From: Deltaproteobacteria bacterium
GTDB taxonomy: Bacteria; Bdellovibrionota_C; UBA2361; JAAYZI01
Length of the DNA stretch: 9,023 bases
Reading direction: 5' to 3'
Assembly: GCA_012514925.1 (NCBI GenBank)
Contig: JAAYZI010000194.1
Coordinates: forward strand, 1-9,023
Shown: positions 1 through 6,844 of the stretch, piece by piece
Position numbering within the stretch: the stretch's first letter is position 1
Layout: each line of letters starts with the position of its first letter
The notes under the pieces: generated by a model
What the model was told of the DNA's origin: nothing
What the model saw: the letters and a program-made list of their open reading frames with translations, nothing else
Database searches by the model: none
Position numbers and translations under genes: made by a program

Positions 1-154
1 AAAAACGCTTTTTTTATGATACAATGCAGTCACGAGATTGCATAAATACTTTGGAAGTTGGATCGGGTAGGCGTTTGCGTGTTAGCTGCTATAAAAGCGC
101 GACCCTTGTACGTCCTGCCTGAGAGTTAACTATAGGAAACACGAGGACTTAACA
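1..154 (+). promoter_or_regulatory. Upstream leader of the VWA/AAA+ operon
   Basis: This is non-coding sequence ahead of the first gene. A TATGAT hexamer at 15-20 resembles a sigma70 -10 box, but its -35 partner would lie outside or at the very edge of the window. A second weak -10-like word, TATAAA at 90-95, has no convincing -35. A purine-rich acgagga at 141-147, seven bases before the GTG at 155, is the likely ribosome binding site and supports that start. No operator or riboswitch is recognisable. Confidence 0.25.
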
Positions 155-2017
155 GTGGAGACAGCTTTCGAGGGTCCCCGCGCTGGTGGAGACGCTAGTG
201 CGAAGGAGAACATTTTAAAACAACCAGAGACACGCGAAGTTTTGTCAGATGAGCTGTCCTACATTGCTCGCACTGTAGCGAAAGACTTCCGTGTAAGCGT
301 GTACGTTGGAAAAGAGGACGAAATATCTGCCGCGAACAAGGAAGCTTGGAGCATCATCCTCAATCCCCTCGACATAAAGACTAAAGGACGTTTCATAGCA
401 GGGCACGAAGGGGCTCACCTAAGCGACACTCCTTCGTTTGAGCAGCTTGGCCTTGACAAGGCTGCAGTGGATGAGCTGGCTAAGAAGCACGGATTTTTTG
501 TGCTTAAAAATCTGATCGAAGATTTTGCGATTAATGATCGTATGGTCCGAGATTTTCCAAAATTAGTAGATGATGCACTTGCTGCTTATGAACGTCATGG
601 GGGCAGAGATCTTGGTTACTCTTTCGTAGCTCACCCCGAGGTGTTGACGGCCATCAAAGTATTAGGTTTTATTCCGCGCTATGCTAGGGCCCTTGCCGCT
701 CTGTTATCTGATTGGTCGGAGCTCCGTCACAAACTTGGATTTAATCGCACGGCTGAGGAGTATGCGAACGAGCCCTATGCCGGAATGAAGGTTAGCGATC
801 CGGAGATTGCGAAATTTCTACGTATTGCCCTAGCGCCGACTAGGAAGGCCACTTCGATGATATACGCCGCCGAGGATGCTAATGATGGAGAGAAGATCTT
901 GCTTGCTGGAAAAAAGCGTTACTTCTGGTGCAAGGAGGTGATCTATCCTGCTTTGGCAGAGCTGGTTGAGGAGGATCTTAAGCAGTACAGAGAGCAGGAT
1001 CAGCAAGATTCAGGTTCAGAGTCAGGTAATAGCTCTCTTTCCGAAGAGGAGAAGAAGCGTGTAGCACGCGAGGCCCTCGGTAAATTTGATGATGTGCTGC
1101 GCGATCTGTTAAAAAGCTTGTGGGAGAAGGACGGTGACGCTCCTTCTACCGAAGAGGCCGTACGCAAAGAGGGTGACATTGAACGAGAGCGCGAAGCGAA
1201 GAGGGAGGAGGAGAAGGCTTTCCGGCGTAGTGGCAAGCGCCTGCGTGAAGAGGCTGTGCGGCAACTTACTCCCTACCAACAATTTTATCAGGAGGTGGCG
1301 GACAGAATTGATGAGGCTTACGGCCGACTTATAGATATATTCATGCCAAATAAGCATTTTAAATTGGAGCGGCATCAACGTACCGGACCGCTGATAGATA
1401 TGCAAGAAGCAATACACTTTGAGGCCACCGGAGATGGCCTTGAGAGGCTTTTTATGCGGCGCATCAGGCCCAAGCGCCTAAATATTGATATTGCAGTTAT
1501 TATTGATCGTTCCGGATCTATGAATGGGCACAAAATTAAGCATGCTGTAAAGGCGGCTATCTTTACTAAAGAGCTCTTTGAGAGGCTTGAAATAGGATGC
1601 GCATGCATCGCTTTTTCTGACTCTCCTGAGAAACTTGTAGATTTTGATGCAGGGATGCAGGAAGAGAGCGAGCAGCAGGCGCTTATGCAAGGATTAGATG
1701 CTAATGGTAATACTCACGATAATCAAGCGCTTCTTTATACTGAGAGTCAATTAATACAACGTTCATCCCGGAGTAAGGCGATAGTGATGATCTCAGATGC
1801 AGAAAGTTCCGAAGATAAGCAACTGCCCAAAACGGTGAAGCTTCTTGAGGAGCAGAGGATCCCTGTTCTGCACTTTGGAATCGGTCCTGGCACCGTTGAC
1901 GTGCATGGCAACTATCAGCGCAGCTTCGGCGGACTCACGCTTTCAGGCTCAGACAACAAAAATTTCTTTGATGTTTTTTCGGCTCAGATGGAACGGCTTG
2001 CAGAAGAGCTTTTATAA
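155..2017 (+). CDS. HExxH metallopeptidase-like / VWA domain protein
   Basis: This 620-aa protein starts at GTG 155, chosen for the acgagga ribosome binding site seven bases upstream. The N-terminal part carries HEGAH (H84, E85, H88), a gluzincin-type zinc motif, and NLIED at 119-123, where E122 is a plausible third ligand 34 residues later. Residues about 270-370 are highly charged and probably coiled-coil. The C-terminal part from about 440 is a VWA domain with a full MIDAS: DRSGS at 451-455, T520 and D548. No signal peptide or membrane segment is visible, so it should be cytosolic. In CobT, NorD/CoxE-like and ViaA-like families, a VWA protein of this kind works with a MoxR-type AAA+ ATPase, and one is encoded two genes downstream. 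Inference: this is the substrate-binding subunit of that ATPase. Actual proteolysis is unproven, because the HExxH fold may only be structural. The domain calls are secure; the function is not. Confidence 0.88.
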   Translation: METAFEGPRAGGDASAKENILKQPETREVLSDELSYIARTVAKDFRVSVYVGKEDEISAANKEAWSIILNPLDIKTKGRFIAGHEGAHLSDTPSFEQLGLDKAAVDELAKKHGFFVLKNLIEDFAINDRMVRDFPKLVDDALAAYERHGGRDLGYSFVAHPEVLTAIKVLGFIPRYARALAALLSDWSELRHKLGFNRTAEEYANEPYAGMKVSDPEIAKFLRIALAPTRKATSMIYAAEDANDGEKILLAGKKRYFWCKEVIYPALAELVEEDLKQYREQDQQDSGSESGNSSLSEEEKKRVAREALGKFDDVLRDLLKSLWEKDGDAPSTEEAVRKEGDIEREREAKREEEKAFRRSGKRLREEAVRQLTPYQQFYQEVADRIDEAYGRLIDIFMPNKHFKLERHQRTGPLIDMQEAIHFEATGDGLERLFMRRIRPKRLNIDIAVIIDRSGSMNGHKIKHAVKAAIFTKELFERLEIGCACIAFSDSPEKLVDFDAGMQEESEQQALMQGLDANGNTHDNQALLYTESQLIQRSSRSKAIVMISDAESSEDKQLPKTVKLLEEQRIPVLHFGIGPGTVDVHGNYQRSFGGLTLSGSDNKNFFDVFSAQMERLAEELL

Positions 2018-2029
2018 ATGGAGTAGAAC

Positions 2030-2392
2030 ATGAATGATACAACCACAAGTGAAGCTTACTTTTTAAAAATGCTTGAGAGCCCAGTCTCTAAAAAGCTCTC
2101 CCGCATTGCAATGCTTGCGCGGCCGAGGAGCAACAGATTTCTTTTGCAGGGGTTGCGTGCGCGTGTAACAACCTATGTGGTCTCAAGCCTTAAGGAACTT
2201 CGAGTTGCGCTTCGGCATTTGCATGAAGGCACGCTGCAGGCCTTAGATATTAGGGATCTGCAGCTTGAAGATACGCGCTTGTTAGCCACTTGCCTGAGCG
2301 AAGCCACAGCGCAGGATGCCATTATTTATATCATGACCCCGGAGCAGTTTTCGCTCTTTGGGGATGTCTCATTTGGTTTTGTATATCGATGA
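2030..2392 (+). CDS. Hypothetical 120-aa protein between VWA and AAA+ genes
   Basis: I do not recognise this protein. It starts 12 bases after the upstream stop, with GGAG at 2020-2023 six bases before the ATG. It ends 16 bases before the preferred start of the AAA+ gene, so the three genes very likely form one transcript. The sequence is alpha-helical in feel and basic in its first half (SKKLSRIAMLARPRSNRF, around residues 20-37), then rich in leucine and acidic residues (LQLEDTRLLATCLSEA). It ends in a hydrophobic, probably beta-rich tail (AIIYIMTPEQF, then FGFVYR). It has no signal peptide, no cysteine pairs and no catalytic motif. Inference: it is a small accessory or adaptor subunit of the AAA+/VWA complex, based only on its position sandwiched between the two. 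Spacing and ribosome binding site make it a convincing gene. Confidence 0.75.
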   Translation: MNDTTTSEAYFLKMLESPVSKKLSRIAMLARPRSNRFLLQGLRARVTTYVVSSLKELRVALRHLHEGTLQALDIRDLQLEDTRLLATCLSEATAQDAIIYIMTPEQFSLFGDVSFGFVYR

Positions 2393-2408
2393 GTGGGGGG
2401 TAGTTGTA

Positions 2409-4136
2409 ATGATAGAGCCTAAGCTTGAAAGTCAAAAACTTGTAGGCCTTCCCGAGGGCGAAAAATATGATGGGACGCTGACGCCTGGAGGTCGCTTACG
2501 AAATCTGGCTGAACGGTTGGAGAGTGTGCACAGTACCGATCTTGGCGTAGCCTACCGCACACTTCCAAATGGCAGGGCAGAGCTGGTTTTCAGTGACCTG
2601 GACGGGAAACAGGTGGTCGACATACCAACCCCCATCAGCAAGGAAGATTTTAATTCTATTACTAAAAAGATTATACCGCTTGAGGAAACAAAGTTTATAC
2701 TTTTCGAGCTCGCTCGCGCCTACAAGCTGCGCATGCCGATTATGCTGGAAGGAGGAACGGCGATTGGCAAGACTTTCGTCGTAAATAAATTTGCGAATAT
2801 GCTCTACGGGCCAAAAGCCGTTATTCCTGATTTTTATTGCAGTGGCCAAACAGACACCTCTGAACTGATGGGAAAGCCTGTCGCGGCCACCGCTAAGCCC
2901 GAGGAGCAGCAGCAACTAAGCGACTATCTCAAAACCGATGCTGGTGCGGCCTTGAAAGCCGAGCTTATCAAGGAAACAGGCGGAAATTATGAATATCGCG
3001 AACTGTTGGCCCGTGCCGCATTTGATCTCGGCCTGCCGATTGATAAGGCCAAATTCGAATTCCAGTTGGGCACCCTGCCAAAGGCCATGACAGCTCAGTT
3101 TAGGAAGGACGGTTCTATAATATATGCAAAAGATGGCCCGGGTGTAATGTTACACATTCAGGAGCTTAGCTTAGCGGAGCCATCGGTAGTCAACTGTCTG
3201 TTTAAGGTTCGTGGTGAGCGTGGACATCTGGCCAAATCCATCCAACTCTGGGAGCACGATGGTAGAACCATAGAAGCCGGTCCCGGGTTCTTTATGGTTT
3301 ATTCGACCAACCCTCTCGGAAAGGGGTTTTTGGAGCGACACGAAATTGACAAAGCTCTCGCACGCTCATTTGTCTGGGTTAAGTTGCCAGAGAAACTATC
3401 CGAGAGGTCACTGCGTCAAGCTACTTCGAGTATTTTTTCATTTGATAAGATTTCACCTCAGTCAGGTACGATTATCGATCTTTCAAAGGAGGCAGAGCTT
3501 GGGGAAACTTTCGGGGAGGTAATGGCCAAATTTCACAAGATCTACCAGGAAATGACCGAACGCGGAGAATCTGGCCGTCGCCAAAAGATCCCTGCTACTA
3601 TAGACAGCCTCTGGCGAGTTGCGAAGCTTGTGCAAACGGTGCAGATTCCAACATCTAACAACAAATCGATTGATATGGTGAGTACTCTGAGAGAGGCGGT
3701 TAAGGGCGTCTATACCAACAGCTTACAGGATGGGACGGAACTTGGCAGAGCGGAGCATCTAAATCAGGCTGACGTATTAAATCTCAGCCAAAGTATTCTT
3801 AATGCGTTTGAGCAGATACTTGCTAACGCCACAACGGACCTGGTTTCTTTCCGGGGTAAAAGTGTTACCCGCCAAGAAAAGATTGAGATATTGACCAAAG
3901 AGGCTTTTAGCGATGAGTCTCAGAATCAGCCCTACGCACAGGCGGAGGAGGAGGCGCAGGAAGAGGCGAAAAAATCCGCCGCCTATGCAGGGGTTCAAAG
4001 TAGCTTAATCGAACTTAAGAAAGAGCTTGGTGAAGCAGCTTTCTCTGATATCTTTAAATCTATGACTCATAATCTCCCTGAAGAAGAAAAAGAAGAGCTC
4101 CGAAAGGAGTTCGCAGAAGGTGATAACAAGGTCTAA
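2409..4136 (+). CDS. MoxR/CobS-type AAA+ ATPase with atypical Walker B
   Basis: This is a 575-aa ATPase. I prefer ATG 2409 because a six-G run at 2395-2400 gives a good ribosome binding site; the frame is open back to a TTG at 2358, but that start would overlap the upstream gene. Numbered from 2409, Walker A is GGTAIGKT at 115-122. The DTSELMG segment (149-155) matches the family's usual motif after the first strand. The Walker B segment is VMLHIQEL at 246-253, with Q251 where aspartate is expected and catalytic E252 kept. Sensor 1 is STNP with N301, and R319 is a candidate arginine finger. Walker A to B spans about 136 residues, roughly 70 more than typical MoxR, so there is an insertion around 160-235. 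The C-terminus (about 500-575) is charged and helical. Known relatives form hexameric rings that drive a VWA partner; the HExxH-VWA protein two genes upstream is the obvious partner. The altered Walker B suggests slow or unusual ATP hydrolysis. Confidence 0.88.
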   Translation: MIEPKLESQKLVGLPEGEKYDGTLTPGGRLRNLAERLESVHSTDLGVAYRTLPNGRAELVFSDLDGKQVVDIPTPISKEDFNSITKKIIPLEETKFILFELARAYKLRMPIMLEGGTAIGKTFVVNKFANMLYGPKAVIPDFYCSGQTDTSELMGKPVAATAKPEEQQQLSDYLKTDAGAALKAELIKETGGNYEYRELLARAAFDLGLPIDKAKFEFQLGTLPKAMTAQFRKDGSIIYAKDGPGVMLHIQELSLAEPSVVNCLFKVRGERGHLAKSIQLWEHDGRTIEAGPGFFMVYSTNPLGKGFLERHEIDKALARSFVWVKLPEKLSERSLRQATSSIFSFDKISPQSGTIIDLSKEAELGETFGEVMAKFHKIYQEMTERGESGRRQKIPATIDSLWRVAKLVQTVQIPTSNNKSIDMVSTLREAVKGVYTNSLQDGTELGRAEHLNQADVLNLSQSILNAFEQILANATTDLVSFRGKSVTRQEKIEILTKEAFSDESQNQPYAQAEEEAQEEAKKSAAYAGVQSSLIELKKELGEAAFSDIFKSMTHNLPEEEKEELRKEFAEGDNKV

Positions 4137-4264
4137 TAGGGCTATAGGGGTCATTTTTAGTAAAGGGTCGACAGTGTTTTGACAGGTCATTAATACTGTA
4201 AAGGGAAACTTAGTTGCAGCTTTCCACTCGTCGCACATAGGACGGAACGCCTGTGGGGGGTGTT
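4137..4264 (+). other. Spacer between AAA+ gene and WD40 cluster
   Basis: This gap has no gene. It holds an 8-bp stem with one G-T wobble (4171-4178 with 4192-4199, 13-nt loop) and two direct copies of gtaaaggg (4160-4167 and 4198-4205) that bracket it. There is no T-run after the stem, so it is not a standard terminator. TTGACA at 4179-4184 is a perfect -35 word, but no -10 box sits 16-18 bases downstream. The arrangement could be an operator for the WD40 genes or chance. A six-G run at 4255-4260 is the ribosome binding site of the broken gene that follows. Confidence 0.25.
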
Positions 4265-4500
4265 ATGAGTAAGCGGTATAGTTTGTCAGGTGGGCCGCGG
4301 CCCACTTCCACTACCTGGGTGGAAGCCAGTACAAAAGAGCATCAGTACATCAAAGAGTTTCAGAGGTATGACTTCAGGAGACTAGCGGGGGTCATATTGA
4401 AGAAAGAGTATAGGTGTGTTGAGGAGCTGGGGGGGAGCGCAGGGTTTTGATTTCTGGTCTCCAGGTATTTCCTGATGGCCGTATAGTCACGAGGGATTGA
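4265..4500 (+). pseudogene. Relic of a third WD40-family paralogue
   Basis: This is a truncated and frameshifted copy of the two WD40 genes downstream. From ATG 4265 it reads MSKRYSLSGGPRPTSTTW and then ASTKE, alignable to the other copies' first 25 residues. It then jumps to YIKEFQRYDFRR and VILKKEYRCVEEL, so about 29 codons present in both paralogues (their residues 26-54) are missing. The frame stops at 4448-4450. In another frame, 4450-4500 reads ISGLQVFPDGRIVTRD and a stop, which is the start of a WD40 blade. The shift falls near a seven-G run at 4429-4435. Divergence from the intact copies is clearly greater than theirs from each other, so it is an older duplicate that decayed. A short product (62 aa from ATG 4265) could still be translated from the six-G ribosome binding site, but I consider it non-functional. 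Confidence 0.8.
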
Positions 4501-4548
4501 CGACTCTACTCCTTGCACTTTGGATGTAAAATAGAAGGGAAAAACATT

Positions 4549-5700
4549 ATGAGTAAGCAGCACCATCCACCGACCGGGGCGCAGCCTGTTCTTACTGCTT
4601 GGGGAAAAGCTACTGTAAAGGAGTTTTCAGAAATGATCGCCGCAGTTCCAAAGGAGCGTGCGGATATCATGTCTGTGAAAGCTGAGATGCTTCGCGAGTT
4701 ATGCGAGAGGCTTCGTTATATTAAGGAGTTTGAGAGGTTTGATCCTAGGGAGTTAACAGACGTCGTACTAAAGAAGGAGTATAAGTGTGTTGAGGAGATA
4801 AGGGGGCGTGGTGGCGGTATCATGTGCCTTCAAGTGCTCCCCGACGAGCGCATCGTTTCAGCGGGTGATGATGGAACCATTCACATTTGGAGCCGTGGTG
4901 CGGATGGCGCCTGGCAAAGTGAGGTGCTGGGAAGGCGCTGGAGCAGTGACGCTTTCAGCTGCTTCCAAGTGCTTTACGATGGGCGCATAGTTTCAGGGGG
5001 TAAGGATGGAACCCTTCGCATTTGGAGCCGTGGCGTGGGTGGCAAGTGGCAAAGCGAGGTTCTGGAAGGGCACAACGACACTGTCAGGTGTCTTCAAGTG
5101 TTTCCCGATGGGCGCATAGTTTCGGGGGGTCATGATGGAACTCTTCGCGTTTGGAGTCGTGGAGTGGATGGCGCCTGGCAGAGTGAGGTGCTGCGAGGGC
5201 ACCACGGCATTGTCTGGTGCCTCCAAGTGCTCCCCGATGGCCGCATAGTTTCGGGGGGTGATGATGGAACCATTCGTATTTGGAGCCGTGACGTGGATGG
5301 CGGCTTGCAGAGCGAGGTGCTGGAAGGGGACACAGGCTGGGTCAGCTGCCTCCAAGTGCTCCCCGATGGGCGTATAGTTTCGGGGAGTTATGATGGAACT
5401 CTTCGCGTTTGGAGCCGTGGTGCGGATGGCGGCTGGAAGAGTGAGGTGCTGCGAGGGCACAGCGGCATTGTCTGGTGCCTCCAAGTGCTTCCCGATGAGC
5501 GCATAGTTTCTGGGGGTTTGGATGATACACTTCGCGTTTGGAGGCGTGGTGCGAAAGGTAGATGGAAGAGCGAGGTGCTGGGAGAGCACCGCAGCGCTGT
5601 CTGGCGTTTCCAAGTGCATCCCGATGGGCGCATATTTTCAGGAGATGGGGGAGGTGTCCTTCGCATCTGGGATGGAATACCGGTGGAGGGAATGACATGA
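4549..5700 (+). CDS. WD40 beta-propeller protein, first tandem copy
   Basis: This 383-aa protein starts at ATG 4549, with aaggga at 4535-4540 as ribosome binding site; the frame is open to a TTG at 4513, but that lacks support. Residues 1-85 form a helical N-terminal domain of unknown family, including SEMIAAVPKE, VKAEMLREL and LKKEYKCVEEI. Residues about 87-375 contain seven WD40-type repeats, enough to close a propeller. The core is CLQVLPDGRIVSGG, DGTLRIW and a connecting WQSEVL-GH. Repeat cysteines lie at 93, 138, 181, 224, 267 and 310, so the period is 43 residues after the second. Blade cores are nearly identical while residues after SGG and in the GHxxxV loop vary. WD40 propellers are protein-binding scaffolds; no enzyme domain is present. 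No signal peptide is seen, so it is probably cytosolic or exported by a route I cannot see. Its stop overlaps the next gene's start (ATGA). The ligand is unknown. Confidence 0.9.
   Translation: MSKQHHPPTGAQPVLTAWGKATVKEFSEMIAAVPKERADIMSVKAEMLRELCERLRYIKEFERFDPRELTDVVLKKEYKCVEEIRGRGGGIMCLQVLPDERIVSAGDDGTIHIWSRGADGAWQSEVLGRRWSSDAFSCFQVLYDGRIVSGGKDGTLRIWSRGVGGKWQSEVLEGHNDTVRCLQVFPDGRIVSGGHDGTLRVWSRGVDGAWQSEVLRGHHGIVWCLQVLPDGRIVSGGDDGTIRIWSRDVDGGLQSEVLEGDTGWVSCLQVLPDGRIVSGSYDGTLRVWSRGADGGWKSEVLRGHSGIVWCLQVLPDERIVSGGLDDTLRVWRRGAKGRWKSEVLGEHRSAVWRFQVHPDGRIFSGDGGGVLRIWDGIPVEGMT
4804..5676 (+). repeat. Seven-unit 129-bp DNA repeat array (WD40 blades, copy 1)
   Basis: The propeller-coding part is a tandem DNA repeat. 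The TGC/TGT codon of each blade starts at 4825, 4960, 5089, 5218, 5347 and 5476, and the seventh blade's equivalent is at 5605, so units are 129 bp apart except the first step of 135. Words such as ctccaagtgctccccgatgg recur with only a few changes. Blades 3 to 6 are the most alike; the first and last differ most, as expected for recombination-driven homogenisation of internal units. Confidence 0.88.
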
Positions 5701-6836
5701 GCAAGCAGTACCATCCACCGACCGGGGCGCAGCCTGTTCTCTCTGCTTGGGCAAAAGCTACTGTAGGGGAGTTTTCAGAAATGATCGCTGCGGTTCCAAA
5801 GGAGTGTGCGAATATCATGTCTGTAAAGGCTGAGATGCTTCGCGAGTTAAGCGAGAGGCTTCGTTATATTAAGGAGCTTGAGAAGTTTGATCCTAGGGAG
5901 TTAACGGAGGTCGTATTAAAGAAGGATTATAAGTGTGTTGAGGAGATAAGGGGACATAACGATGATGTTTGGGGCCTCCAAATGCTTTCCGATGGCCGCA
6001 TGGTTTCAGGAGATTTTGACGGTACCATTCACATTTGGAGTCATGATGCGGATAGTAGGTGGCAGAGCGAAGAGTTGAAGGGGCACAGCAATCTTATCAA
6101 CTGCCTCCAAGTTCTCCCTGATAAGCGCATCGTTTCAGGAGGTGCGGATGGCTTCCTTCGAATTTTAAGCCGTGGTGCGGATGGTGCTTGGCAGAGTGAG
6201 GTGCTGCAAGGGCATGGAGGTAAGATCAACTGCTTTCAAGTGCTTCCCGATAGGCGCATAGTTTCAGGGAGTGAGGATGGCATCCTTCGCATTTTGAGCT
6301 GTAATGCAGATGGCAGGTGGCGTAGTGAGGCGTTGAAAGGGCACATAGGCGATGTAAAGTGCCTCCAAGTGCTTCCCGATGAGCGCATAGTTTCAGGGGG
6401 TGAGGATGGAACCATTCGCATTTGGAGCCGTGATGCGTATAGCAAGTGGCAGAGTGAGGTGCTGGAAGGATACAGCGGCGCTGTCTGGTGTCTTCAAGCG
6501 CTTCCCGATGGGCGCATAGTTTCAGGGAGTTTGGATGGCCTTTGCATTAGGAGCCGTGATGTGGACGGTAAGTGGCCGAGCGAGGTGCTGAGAGGGCACG
6601 GTGGCATTGTCATGTGCCTCCAAGTGCTCCCCGATGAGCGCATAGTTTCGGGGGGTGATGATAAGACCCTTCGCATTTGGAGCCGTGATGAGGATGGCAA
6701 GTGGCAAAGTGAGGTGCATAGGCATAGAAGCGTTGTTCGGTGTCTCCAAGTACTCTCCGATGGCCGCATATTTTCAGGAGATAGGGCTGGGGTCCTTCGC
6801 ATCTGGGATGGAATACCGGTGGAGGATATGCTTTAG
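5697..6836 (+). CDS. WD40 beta-propeller protein, second tandem copy
   Basis: This 379-aa paralogue of the preceding protein starts at ATG 5697, inside the previous stop (ATGA), with ggaggg at 5685-5690 as ribosome binding site. Translation of the two is therefore probably coupled and their dosage linked. The N-terminal 86 residues differ from the first copy at only about 11 positions. The seven repeats are less alike: aligned blade positions fall at 136, 179, 222, 265, 307 and 349. Blades 2 and 3 have leucine for the usual tryptophan (RILS). Blade 5 has lost one residue and its tryptophan (DGLCIRSRD). Both proteins end in the same LRIWDGIPVE tail. The role should be as for copy 1, a binding scaffold of unknown ligand. 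The contrast of conserved adaptor-like N-terminus and diverging propeller suggests a common partner at the N-terminus and different ligands at the propeller; this is inference. No further gene of the family follows. Confidence 0.9.
   Translation: MSKQYHPPTGAQPVLSAWAKATVGEFSEMIAAVPKECANIMSVKAEMLRELSERLRYIKELEKFDPRELTEVVLKKDYKCVEEIRGHNDDVWGLQMLSDGRMVSGDFDGTIHIWSHDADSRWQSEELKGHSNLINCLQVLPDKRIVSGGADGFLRILSRGADGAWQSEVLQGHGGKINCFQVLPDRRIVSGSEDGILRILSCNADGRWRSEALKGHIGDVKCLQVLPDERIVSGGEDGTIRIWSRDAYSKWQSEVLEGYSGAVWCLQALPDGRIVSGSLDGLCIRSRDVDGKWPSEVLRGHGGIVMCLQVLPDERIVSGGDDKTLRIWSRDEDGKWQSEVHRHRSVVRCLQVLSDGRIFSGDRAGVLRIWDGIPVEDML
5951..6812 (+). repeat. Seven-unit repeat array (WD40 blades, copy 2)
   Basis: This is the second propeller-coding array, with units of 129 bp for the first blades and 126 bp for two later steps (between 6489, 6615 and 6741), caused by single-codon losses. 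Nucleotide similarity to the array in copy 1 is obvious, for example the shared cgcatagtttcaggg words. Units here are more divergent from each other than in copy 1. Confidence 0.82.
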
Positions 6837-6844
6837 TGTTTGTG

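Noticed and set aside
2358..2408. TTG start that would add 17 residues to the AAA+ protein
   Set aside because: It overlaps the upstream gene and lacks a ribosome binding site, whereas ATG 2409 has a G-rich one at good spacing.
4179..4207. TTGACA as a promoter for the WD40 genes
   Set aside because: The -35 word is perfect, but no acceptable -10 box occurs 16-18 bases downstream.
5562..5696. Upstream extension of the second WD40 protein by 45 residues
   Set aside because: It lies inside the first WD40 gene in another frame; ATG 5697 has a strong ggaggg site and matches the start of copy 1.
4993..5818. Long open frames on the - strand opposite the WD40 repeats
   Set aside because: The 129-bp period is a multiple of three, so any stop-free antisense unit is repeated and gives long spurious frames. 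They show no ribosome binding site and no sensible protein composition.
6041..6802. Several - strand frames inside the second WD40 gene
   Set aside because: Same cause as in the first array: shadows of the repetitive coding sequence.
4804..6812. CRISPR-like array
   Set aside because: The regular repeats are translated WD40 blades with a 129-bp period, not short repeats separated by unique spacers.
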